Shown one piece after another: positions 57,194 to 64,000 of a DNA stretch of 64,000 nucleotides; within the stretch, counting starts at the first letter, position 1, and every line of letters begins with the position of its first letter. The stretch comes from Candidatus Thiodictyon syntrophicum (GTDB lineage: Bacteria > Pseudomonadota > Gammaproteobacteria > Chromatiales > Chromatiaceae). The position numbers and the translations under genes were made by a program. The notes beneath the pieces were generated by a model that saw only the letters and a program-made list of their open reading frames with translations, did not search any database and was not told where the DNA came from. The stretch spans positions 4,861,501 through 4,925,500 of the forward strand of contig NZ_CP020370.1 of assembly GCF_002813775.1 (NCBI RefSeq). Direction: 5' to 3'.

Positions 57194-57249
57194 AGCGCGC
57201 GAAGCGTCTGACACAGGCGTGGCACGGCGTAGCGGTGTCATGAGTACGG
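57194..57249 (-). repeat. Right copy of the inverted repeat pair
   Basis: GCGCGAAGCGTCTGACACAG, then GCGTAGCGGTGTCATGAGTA. Pairs with 53146-53200 in inverse orientation, bracketing about 4 kb. Confidence 0.65.
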
Positions 57250-57341
57250 TGGAGCTTGGCCCGACTGGTGCGATAAGGAGGACTCCTGATTGCGCATAGT
57301 CGTTCGTTCCTGTTTTATTAATAAAAAGCGGAGAATTGAGG

Positions 57342-57494
57342 ATGATCTGGAAGCTCTTCTATTATTTCGACTACGGCGATAGCTGGACCTTTGAGATTTC
57401 GCGTACGCGCAAGGCACCCTTCGCGGCGGTTCCCGGCATCAAATATCCCGTACTGATCGAGAAGATCGGAAAAAATCCGAAGCAATATCCATAG
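57342..57494 (+). pseudogene. C-terminal remnant of a pRiA4b ORF-3-like protein
   Basis: 50 codons: [50 protein letters not shown]. The FDYGD(S/D)W motif and the YP...PQYP ending are typical of the C-terminal half of pRiA4b ORF-3-like proteins (about 180 residues). The N-terminal part is missing; an in-frame stop precedes it at 57297. A GAGG just before the ATG could allow expression. Adjacent to the SEC-C gene. Confidence 0.55.
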
Positions 57495-57510
57495 GTCGAG
57501 GAACAATGCC

Positions 57511-58164
<654 letters not shown>

Positions 58165-58218
58165 CGTATGGCCGCGATGCGGCGCCGCGGCGAACTCCGA
58201 CGCCGCGTTTCCTGGGCC

Positions 58219-58273
58219 GCCGTCGCGGCTGAAGCCGCTCCCACAGCGTCGCTGCGCGACTTCCACGGGTAAA
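58219..58273 (-). repeat. Dispersed repeat, second copy
   Basis: Reverse complement of 7013-7066 over about 50 bp, containing CGCGGCTGAAGCCGCTCCCA. Confidence 0.75.
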
Positions 58274-58366
58274 GCCTTGAACTCCAACCCGCAGCGGCCG
58301 GGACGATGCTCAATTCCCGCTGCCGCGTCGCGCGATTATGATGCGTCGGGCCCTGCCGATCCCGGC

Positions 58367-58459
58367 ATGGAGCCCATGCCCAACCAAGACGCTCAAGATA
58401 TTTTCGGGCGGCCGTTGCAATCGCTCGCCACCATCCTATGTTGCGAGGAAATGGGCTGA
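58367..58459 (+). pseudogene. Possible N-terminal remnant of moaA
   Basis: 30 codons: MEPMPNQDAQDIFGRPLQSL followed by ATILCCEEMG. The DxFGRPLxSL segment is how many MoaA (GTP 3',8-cyclase) proteins begin, before RISVTDRCNLRC. Here the radical-SAM cysteines are absent and the frame stops. It would be a remnant of only about 20 matching residues, so this is weak. Confidence 0.3.
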
Positions 58460-58527
58460 TTCTCCGTCACTCGGCGGTGCGTTGTGCCTGCGTAGGTCAA
58501 AAATTCGACGAGGGGGACACCAGGGCC

Positions 58528-59196
58528 ATGCCAACACTTAACGCAAATCCGTTCGGCTACGAGTTCGATATCGACCACATCGCCCTGCTCTGCATCGACA
58601 TGCAGCGCGATTTCTGCCTGCCGGGCGGGTTTGCGGAATCCCTGGGCAACGATGTCAGTCTGATCGCGCCCTGCATCCCGGTCATCGCGAAGCTCCAGGC
58701 GGCGTTCCGCAAGGCCGGGTTGCCGGTGATCCACACCAAGGAGTGTCACAAGCCGGACCTGTCCGACCTGCCGACGGCAAAGCGCAACCGCGGCAACCCG
58801 AAGCTCAAGATCGGGGACATGGGGCCGCTGGGACGAATCCTGATCGACGGCGAGCCCGGATCGGAGTTTGTCGACGACTGTAAGCCCCTGGAGGGGGAAC
58901 TGGTAATCTCCAAGCCAGGCAAGGATTCCTTCTACCGCACCGGTCTGCGCGACTATCTGGTGACGCGCGGTATCACCAATCTCGTGATCACCGGGGCCAC
59001 CACCGACGTCTGCGTCCAGACGACGATGCGCTGTGCCAATGATCGCGGCTATGACTGCCTGCTGATCGAGGACGGGACCGAAAGCTATTTTCCCGAGTTC
59101 AAGGCCTTCACGCTCAAGGCCCTGACCGCGCAGGGCGGCATCGTCGGGTGGACCTGCAAGGCGGAACCGGTATTGGATTTGCTGGCGCGGCTCTGA
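58528..59196 (+). CDS. Isochorismatase-fold cysteine hydrolase, biuret amidohydrolase-like
   Basis: A 222-residue hydrolase of the isochorismatase superfamily. The catalytic triad is visible: Asp in LLCIDMQRDFCLPGGF, Lys in VIHTKECHKPDL, and Cys in GATTDVCVQTTMRCANDRGYD. Length and the SKPGKDSFY...LRDYL region resemble biuret or ureidoacrylate amidohydrolases rather than true isochorismatases. The next gene is a urea transporter, which supports a urea-related amide substrate. ATG 58528 has a GAGGGGG site. Confidence 0.8.
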   Translation: MPTLNANPFGYEFDIDHIALLCIDMQRDFCLPGGFAESLGNDVSLIAPCIPVIAKLQAAFRKAGLPVIHTKECHKPDLSDLPTAKRNRGNPKLKIGDMGPLGRILIDGEPGSEFVDDCKPLEGELVISKPGKDSFYRTGLRDYLVTRGITNLVITGATTDVCVQTTMRCANDRGYDCLLIEDGTESYFPEFKAFTLKALTAQGGIVGWTCKAEPVLDLLARL

Positions 59197-59214
59197 GCGA
59201 CCCGGGGGCCGTCC

Positions 59215-60174
59215 ATGATGGCACCGGTCGAGGCGCTGTTTGGGCCCGTAGCGCCGGGGCAGGTCCCGTACTGGCGGCTGGTCCTGCGCGGGTGCTCGCA
59301 GCTGTGCTTTCAGACCAACGAATTGACGGCCCTGTTCTTCCTGGCCGCGGTGGCCCTCGCCTCTCCCATCGCCGCAGCCTATATGCTCACGGCGGCGGTC
59401 ATCGCACCCGGGGCACGTATGGTGTTGGGTGAGCGGGGGCCGGTGCTCGAGACCGGGCTTCCCGGTCTCAATCCCTGTCTGATCGCACTTGCGCTGCCGG
59501 CCTTCTTTCACACCGGCTGGACCGACGCCGCGATGTGGGGTCTGCTGATTGTCGCGGTCCTTAGCACCGTGGTCCTGACACGGCTGCTGGTTGCCTTCCT
59601 ACCGCTCCCGACGCTCGCGCTGCCCTTCTTGATCACCTTCTGGATCATCTTCGCCTTGACGCCAATTCTCGGCTTCTTGCAGCCGATCGCTTTCGGGGTG
59701 GCCGGGCAGACGACGCTGCACCCCGTGGAGGCGGTGCTGCGCGGACTGGGCGAGGCGCTATTCAGCCCCACTGTCTGGTCTGGTTTGCTCGTACTCGCGG
59801 GGGTCTTGCTCAGCAATTGGCGACACGGGGTGCTTGCGCTCCTCGGCGCTGTCATCGCCATGGTCGTGGCCTATTATCATCGCGACCTGGCCGACCCGGC
59901 CACGATCAATCTTGGTCTCTATGGGTTCAATGGCGTCCTGGCGGCCGTGGCGGTGTTCGTGTGCTGCGGTGGGATGCTCAGGCTTGCCTGTTTCGGGGCT
60001 ATCCTCGCGACGCTGCTGATCCCGGCAATCCCCGACTTCGGTGTCAGCGCACTATCGGCGCCGTTCGTGCTTAGCACCTGGCTTCTGGTTACGCTGGGCT
60101 GGATCGAGCGCAACTGGTTTGATCTGCCATCGACGCGCGCGGCGTCGGCCGCCCGCGAAACTGAATCGGCGTGA
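59215..60174 (+). CDS. Urea transporter
   Basis: A 319-residue membrane protein of the UT family with about ten helices. The internal duplication is seen in the paired motifs ETGLPGLNPCLIALALP and NLGLYGFNGVLAAVAVF. LPFLITFWIIF and SAPFVLSTWLL are the paired PF..(T/F)W elements. Channel-type urea uptake is predicted. It starts 18 bases after the hydrolase and probably shares its transcript. Confidence 0.88.
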   Translation: MMAPVEALFGPVAPGQVPYWRLVLRGCSQLCFQTNELTALFFLAAVALASPIAAAYMLTAAVIAPGARMVLGERGPVLETGLPGLNPCLIALALPAFFHTGWTDAAMWGLLIVAVLSTVVLTRLLVAFLPLPTLALPFLITFWIIFALTPILGFLQPIAFGVAGQTTLHPVEAVLRGLGEALFSPTVWSGLLVLAGVLLSNWRHGVLALLGAVIAMVVAYYHRDLADPATINLGLYGFNGVLAAVAVFVCCGGMLRLACFGAILATLLIPAIPDFGVSALSAPFVLSTWLLVTLGWIERNWFDLPSTRAASAARETESA

Positions 60175-60214
60175 CCGCGCGCCGCGCCCGTCCATCCCTC
60201 CTGGAGGTAGCCGA

Positions 60215-60571
60215 ATGATGACGCTGACCGCTCCGCTCGTATTTGCCGATCTCTTGGCCCAGGCGAAAAAGCTGCGCGAGACGAACGCCTGGAAGCCCTT
60301 TCGCCCAGGGGTGGGCGCCCACTGGCTTTATGAGGACGAGGACGGCGCCGCGGCGGTGCTGCTCCACTATGAACCCGGCGCGCAGGTGGCGCTGCACGAG
60401 CATGTCGGATATGAGCAGATGCTCGTCCTCGAAGGGGAGCAATCCGACGAGGCGGGCAGCTATCCCGCGGGCAGTTTCGTCATCAACCCGCCCGGCACCA
60501 GCCATTCCCCGCGCAGCGCCGCAGGCTGCGTGGCGCTGCTGATCTACGAGAAGGCCGTTCGGTTCCCATGA
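60215..60571 (+). CDS. Cupin-domain protein
   Basis: A 118-residue single cupin, ChrR-like. Metal motif HYEPGAQVALHEHVGYEQMLVLEGEQSDE (His/His/Glu), then SFVINPPGTSHSPRSAAG with the last His. ATG 60215 is preceded by CTGGAGGTAG. The role is unknown; it may bind a metal or small effector. The stop overlaps the next ATG by four bases (ATGA). Confidence 0.9.
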   Translation: MMTLTAPLVFADLLAQAKKLRETNAWKPFRPGVGAHWLYEDEDGAAAVLLHYEPGAQVALHEHVGYEQMLVLEGEQSDEAGSYPAGSFVINPPGTSHSPRSAAGCVALLIYEKAVRFP

Positions 60572-61062
60572 AAAGCAGAGAATTGATGGCCTGCGAGACC
60601 AAGGTCTTCGCGGCCAGGATCAGGGCACTGAAGCCAAAGGAGGTCCAACGCCACATCACCTGGGCGGCGGCTCACCTGGGCGTGCAGGATATGGAGGCGC
60701 TCACCCGGGCGGTGCTGGAGGCGGTGTTCAACGACGGCGACCTGCCGGCGGACAGCGGTGAGGAGATGCGGCGCGTACTCGCTGCCGTCGCGCCCTGGGT
60801 GACGGACCCGCGGGAACAGGCGGACCTGCTGCTGCGCTTAGTGGCACTCTATGTAACCTACGTGCGTCAGGGGGTCCAGGACCTGGTGCTGGCCAAGCGC
60901 CGTCAGGACAGGCAGGCACCGCCGGCGCATGACCGCAGCAGGCACCATGAGCACACCCACTGCGATGACCCGGACTGCCGGGACCATGGCCACCCCCATG
61001 ACCCGGGTCCCGCGCCGGCACAGACTCCGCTGGCCCGGGGGATTCGCGCGGTCATCGCCTAG
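60568..61062 (+). CDS. Unknown protein with His/Asp-rich tail
   Basis: A 164-residue protein. Residues 1-115 are helical (FAARIRALKPKEVQRHITWAAAHLGVQDME). Residues about 120-150 are a metal-binding-type tail (HDRSRHHEHTHCDDPDCRDHGHPHD) with nine His and two Cys. Such tails resemble the nickel-binding C-terminus of UreE and other Ni/Zn handlers. No urease genes are in the window, so a link to urea use is inferred only from neighbours. Coupled to the cupin by overlap. Confidence 0.6.
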   Translation: MKSRELMACETKVFAARIRALKPKEVQRHITWAAAHLGVQDMEALTRAVLEAVFNDGDLPADSGEEMRRVLAAVAPWVTDPREQADLLLRLVALYVTYVRQGVQDLVLAKRRQDRQAPPAHDRSRHHEHTHCDDPDCRDHGHPHDPGPAPAQTPLARGIRAVIA

Positions 61063-61089
61063 TCAATTGTCGCCCCAGGAGTTTTGCCC

Positions 61090-62154
61090 ATGCTGCGCAC
61101 CATTCTGACCACCCTGACCCTGTGCCTGTTCACCGCCGGGGCCTGGGCCGATGCCACCGTCCCGACCAAGGACCAGGACGGCGCCCGGGACCATCCGCTG
61201 CTCAAGCGCTATGAGGGGTCCTTCATCGTCGCCCACGACGGCAAGGCCTTCGATGAGTTCGTGCTGCCGGTGGCGCCGCTGAAGGCCGACCGCGAGCGGC
61301 GCGATCAGCACAACAACATCTGGTTCGCACCGGAGCAGGCGCTGGCACTGGAGGGTCGCACGACGCGCCTGGTCTATCTGGTGCCGGAGGGCCGCTCACC
61401 CCTGGAGGTGGTGAGCAATTACCAGGACGAGGTGGAGGCAGCCGACGGCAAGGTACTGTTCGTATGCAAGCGTGAGGAGTGCGGTGGCGACCCGGGACGG
61501 TCAAGCGAGGGCGGTGGCGGTCAGATGAGCCTCGCCATGGTCCTCTACCCCAAAGAGCGCATCAACGAGCCGGATTTTTCCAATGGCAACTGCGCTATGA
61601 CGGAGCGCATCAAGGACCAACGCTATCTGGCCGCCGAGTTGCCGCAGCAGCAGGCGCATGTCTCGGTGCTGGCCTATATCCTTAAGGCCGACAACTATTG
61701 CAAGGCGCTCGATGGGCGCACGGTCGCGATCGTGGACTTCGTGGAAGCCAAAGGGCGAGAGCAGAAGATGGTGAAGGTGGACGCGGCGCAGATGGCGCGC
61801 TCCATCGCAGCGACCGGGCGGATCGCCCTCTACGGTATCCTGTTCGATGTCGATAAGGCGACGGTAAAACCGGAATCGACACCGGCCCTGACCGAGATCG
61901 CGGCGCTGCTCAAGGCAGACCCGGCCCTCAAGCTGCTGGTCGTGGGCCATACCGACACGGCCGGGGCCTTCGATTACAACCGCCAACTCTCCCAACGGCG
62001 GGCGGACGCGGTGGTGGCCGCCCTGGTGCGTGACCATCAGGCGGACAAGGCACGGTTGCTGCCGGTAGGGGTGTCATTCGCCGCACCGGTGGCCTCCAAT
62101 GCGAGTGAGGAAGGACGGGCGCAGAATCGGCGGGTGGAGTTGGTGCAGTATTAG
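61090..62154 (+). CDS. OmpA family protein with DUF4892-type region
   Basis: A 354-residue exported protein: signal peptide (MLRTILTTLTLCLFTAGAWA), a DUF4892-like periplasmic region (about 40-240), and a C-terminal OmpA peptidoglycan-binding domain (ILFDVDKATVKPES, LLVVGHTDTAGAFDYNRQLSQRRADAV, and NRRVEL at the end). It anchors the outer-membrane layer to the cell wall. ATG 61090 has GGAG at 61078. Followed directly by a repeat element. Confidence 0.88.
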   Translation: MLRTILTTLTLCLFTAGAWADATVPTKDQDGARDHPLLKRYEGSFIVAHDGKAFDEFVLPVAPLKADRERRDQHNNIWFAPEQALALEGRTTRLVYLVPEGRSPLEVVSNYQDEVEAADGKVLFVCKREECGGDPGRSSEGGGGQMSLAMVLYPKERINEPDFSNGNCAMTERIKDQRYLAAELPQQQAHVSVLAYILKADNYCKALDGRTVAIVDFVEAKGREQKMVKVDAAQMARSIAATGRIALYGILFDVDKATVKPESTPALTEIAALLKADPALKLLVVGHTDTAGAFDYNRQLSQRRADAVVAALVRDHQADKARLLPVGVSFAAPVASNASEEGRAQNRRVELVQY

Positions 62155-62156
62155 GA

Positions 62157-62330
62157 ACGGCTCACTAATAAGTTAAAAACGTCCATTAGGCAAGTCCATT
62201 AGGAAGTGCGTTCAGCGTCGTTGTCGTTGTCGTTGTCGAGGTTATTGTAGCGCCTCGGATTCTGTCGCGCCCCAAATTGCATCGCTTCTCCGATTACGAT
62301 TACGATCACGACAACGACAACGATTCCCAG
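62157..62330. repeat. Hexamer-flanked repeat element, copy 3
   Basis: Starts at the OmpA gene stop with GGAACGGCTCACTAATAAGT. Then three GTTGTC units, a core in the same orientation as copy 2 (rc GAAGCGATGCAATTTGGGGC, about 62237-62289), GATTAC units and GACAACGACAAC. The core differs from copies 1 and 2 at scattered positions. Confidence 0.85.
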
Positions 62331-62365
62331 ACCACTCCGACCGTGCGGCTTTGCGAAGCGCCGAT

Positions 62366-63271
62366 TTATTTGCGTTTGTCGGCGTCCGATGACGGACTGT
62401 CCTTGGGCGACGCAACCTCCACATACCGGTCCCGCGCCGCCTTGGCGCGCTCGAAGACCTCCAGCAGGGTATTGCCGTCGCCCAGGCGAATAGCCTGGGA
62501 CAAGTCCGTCAATTCGATGCTGAAGCGCGCCAGCATGGCGGACAGGGCCTCGCGGTTGGCCATGCAGATGTCCCGCCACATGACCGGGCTCGATGAGGCG
62601 ATGCGGGTGAAGTCGCGAAAGCCCCCGGCGGCATAGCGGAAGATCTCGTCGGTTTCGTCCATGCGCGCCAAGGCGTCCACCAGGCCGTAGGCAAGCATGT
62701 GGGGCAGGTGGCTGGTGGCGGCCAGGACCTCGTCGTGGTGGGCCACGGACATGCGGCTGACCTCGGCCCCGCAGGTGCGCCACATCCAGTCCACCCGCGC
62801 CAGGGCCTCCGGGTCGGTCTCCGGCAGGGGTGTGAGGATGACCCGGCGCTGACGGTAGAGGGTCGCAAAGGAGGCATCGACCCCGCTGTGCTCGGTGCCG
62901 GCGATCGGGTGCCCCGGGACCAGGCGCGGCGGTATCCGGCCGAAGGCGGCCAGGGCGTCGGCGACCACGCTGCCTTTGACACTGCCGCCGTCGGTCACGA
63001 TGGCGTCCGCGCGCAACCGGTCCTTGATCGCCGTGAAGACGGCACGGATCGCGCCCAGGGGAACGGCGATGAACACCAGGTCCGCCCCCGCGACCGCGGC
63101 GGCGGGGTCCTGGTCGAAGCGGTCGATCACCCCGATTTCCACCGCCCGCTCCAGGTTAGGCAGGGCGCGCCCGCAGCCGACCACCTCGTTGACCGCCCCG
63201 GCCGCGCGCAGGGCGCGGGCCAGGGAGCCGCCGATCAGGCCGACGCCGATGATGGCAAGTCGTTCAATCAT
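62366..63271 (-). CDS. tyrA: Prephenate dehydrogenase
   Basis: Converts prephenate to 4-hydroxyphenylpyruvate for tyrosine. 301 residues with an N-terminal Rossmann motif LAIIGVGLIGGSLARALR and the substrate region PGHPIAGTEHSGVDAS; later SHLPHMLAYGLVDAL. No chorismate mutase or ACT domain is attached. Its ATG overlaps the stop of hisC by four bases, so hisC-tyrA are coupled on the minus strand. Confidence 0.96.
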   Translation of the reverse strand: MIERLAIIGVGLIGGSLARALRAAGAVNEVVGCGRALPNLERAVEIGVIDRFDQDPAAAVAGADLVFIAVPLGAIRAVFTAIKDRLRADAIVTDGGSVKGSVVADALAAFGRIPPRLVPGHPIAGTEHSGVDASFATLYRQRRVILTPLPETDPEALARVDWMWRTCGAEVSRMSVAHHDEVLAATSHLPHMLAYGLVDALARMDETDEIFRYAAGGFRDFTRIASSSPVMWRDICMANREALSAMLARFSIELTDLSQAIRLGDGNTLLEVFERAKAARDRYVEVASPKDSPSSDADKRK

Positions 63272-64000
63272 AAGACCTTGACAATATCCTCAAGGGCCGC
63301 GAGCAAGCGGGCGTTGTCCGCCTCGAGGCCGATACTGATCCGCAGATGATTGGGCAGGCCGTAGTTGGCGATGGGCCGCACAATAATACCCCGGCGCAGC
63401 AGGGCCTCATTGATCGGAGCGGCGGTGCGGCCCAGGTCGACGGTGACGAAATTACCGACGGACGGAATATAGCCCAGCCCCAAGCGCTCGAAGCCGGCGG
63501 TGAGTTGGCGCATCCCGGCGCGGTTGAGTTCCACTGAGGCCCGCACGTGTTCACAATCGCCGATGGCCGCCGCCGCCGCCGCCTGGGCCAGGCTGTTGAC
63601 GTTGAAGGGGTGACGCACCCGGTTGAGCAGGTCCGCGAGGCGCGGGTCGCTGAGCGCATAGCCGACCCGCAGGGCCGCGAGCCCGTGGGCCTTGGAGAAG
63701 GTGCGGGTGACGATCAGGTGCGGGTGGGCGTCGAGCCACTGGGTGGCGTCCGGGAAGTCGGGCTCGCTGACGTATTCGGTGTAGGCCTCGTCGATCACCA
63801 CCACACAGGTCTTGGGCAGCCCCTCGATGAAGGTCCGCAAGGGGTCCGCCGCGAGCCAGGTACCGGTGGGGTTGTTGGGGTTGGCAATCCAGACCACCCG
63901 CGTGTGCTCGTTCACCAGGGCAGCCATGGCCGCGAGGTCATGGCCGTAGTCGCGCGCCGGGGCGATGCGGGCCGTGGCGCCCACTGCCTGGGTGGCGATC
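63268..64000 (-). CDS. hisC: Histidinol-phosphate/aromatic aminotransferase, 3' part (partial)
   Basis: The gene enters from beyond the right edge and ends at 63268. Visible PLP-aminotransferase motifs are IANPNNPTGTWL (substrate Asn), VIDEAYTEYV (PLP Asp/Tyr) and RTFSKAHGLAALRVGY (PLP Lys and Arg). It is the HisC-like class seen before tyrA in aromatic clusters, so it may act on aromatic substrates. The N-terminal third is outside the window. Confidence 0.95.
   Translation of the reverse strand, partial: IATQAVGATARIAPARDYGHDLAAMAALVNEHTRVVWIANPNNPTGTWLAADPLRTFIEGLPKTCVVVIDEAYTEYVSEPDFPDATQWLDAHPHLIVTRTFSKAHGLAALRVGYALSDPRLADLLNRVRHPFNVNSLAQAAAAAAIGDCEHVRASVELNRAGMRQLTAGFERLGLGYIPSVGNFVTVDLGRTAAPINEALLRRGIIVRPIANYGLPNHLRISIGLEADNARLLAALEDIVKVL

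Larger units (their letters stand above)
56927..57341. other. Repeat-rich gap
   Basis: 415 bases that hold AAGATTTAC element copy 2 and the right inverted-repeat copy (57194-57249). No complete gene seen. Confidence 0.5.
58165..58527. other. Gap with a dispersed repeat and a possible moaA remnant
   Basis: 363 bases. It contains the repeat at 58219-58273 (inverse copy of 7013-7066) and the short frame at 58367-58459. Confidence 0.5.

Noticed and set aside
62199-62783. Apparent protein with VVVVVIVIVIGEAMQFGARQNP from the hexamer element
   Set aside because: All three element copies give a similar peptide in one frame, but differences between copies are not biased to synonymous sites and the flanks encode simple repeats, so coding is not supported.

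Overview
The window is high-GC, gene-dense DNA from a gammaproteobacterium, most likely a purple sulfur bacterium of the Chromatiaceae type. That placement rests on gene content and order: lysM-dprA-smg-topA opposite def-fmt-rsmB, coaBC-dut-algC-argB with pyrE, rpmB-rpmG-radC, and a hupK-hypCDE hydrogenase-maturation run. The abundance of REP-like repeats fits too. The genus is inference only. No rRNA, tRNA or CRISPR array was seen.

Layout. 0-4.1 kb: a four-CBS protein, an AAA-ATPase/PD-(D/E)XK protein, a small unknown gene and a frameshifted phospholipase D-like gene. 4.2-6.8 kb: purE-purK and an exported Fe/Mn superoxide dismutase. 7-10.6 kb: a gene graveyard. It holds a truncated Uma2 nuclease, a decayed vWA-PP2C-kinase (TerY-P-like) locus running into a truncated formylglycine-type gene, and a truncated nucleotidyltransferase behind its small partner. 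Palindromic REPs sit at the break points. 10.6-23.6 kb: core genes topA, smg, dprA and lysM on the minus strand; def, fmt, rsmB, a DUF4390 gene and an NtrYX-like two-component pair on the plus strand. 23.6-28.2 kb: an intact IS1634-family element (13-bp inverted repeats, 6-bp target duplication), an AT-rich FRG-domain gene and a DUF4143 ATPase. 28.3-32.8 kb: a methyltransferase, then hupK-hypC-hypD-hypE. 32.8-45.7 kb: an adenylate cyclase-PilZ protein, an STI1-like exported protein, rpmG-rpmB, radC, coaBC, dut, a long membrane-bound AlgC, argB, a DUF4124 protein, pyrE, a TauE/SafE membrane protein and a DUF4426 protein. 45.8-53.1 kb: a dynamin-like GTPase, a DUF167 protein, a CBS protein, a membrane protein of unknown function and nrdA with a good pair of NrdR boxes over its promoter. 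53.1-58.5 kb: a second accessory region, partly AT-rich, with GIY-YIG, orphan MNT antitoxin, SEC-C and unknown genes, several remnants and many dispersed repeats. 58.5-62.2 kb: a cysteine hydrolase, a urea transporter, a cupin, a His-rich protein and an OmpA protein. 62.4-64 kb: tyrA and the 3' part of hisC, which runs off the window.

The most distinctive signal outside genes is a repeat family with a conserved core of about 50 bp between inverted hexamer arrays (GTTGTC/GATTAC units). It has three full copies and one core-less copy, all at gene ends. A second is a pair of perfect 16-bp hairpins that carry the stop codon of the upstream gene inside the stem. REP-type repeats mark the ends of nearly every broken gene here, which suggests that repeat-mediated deletion is how this genome loses accessory genes.
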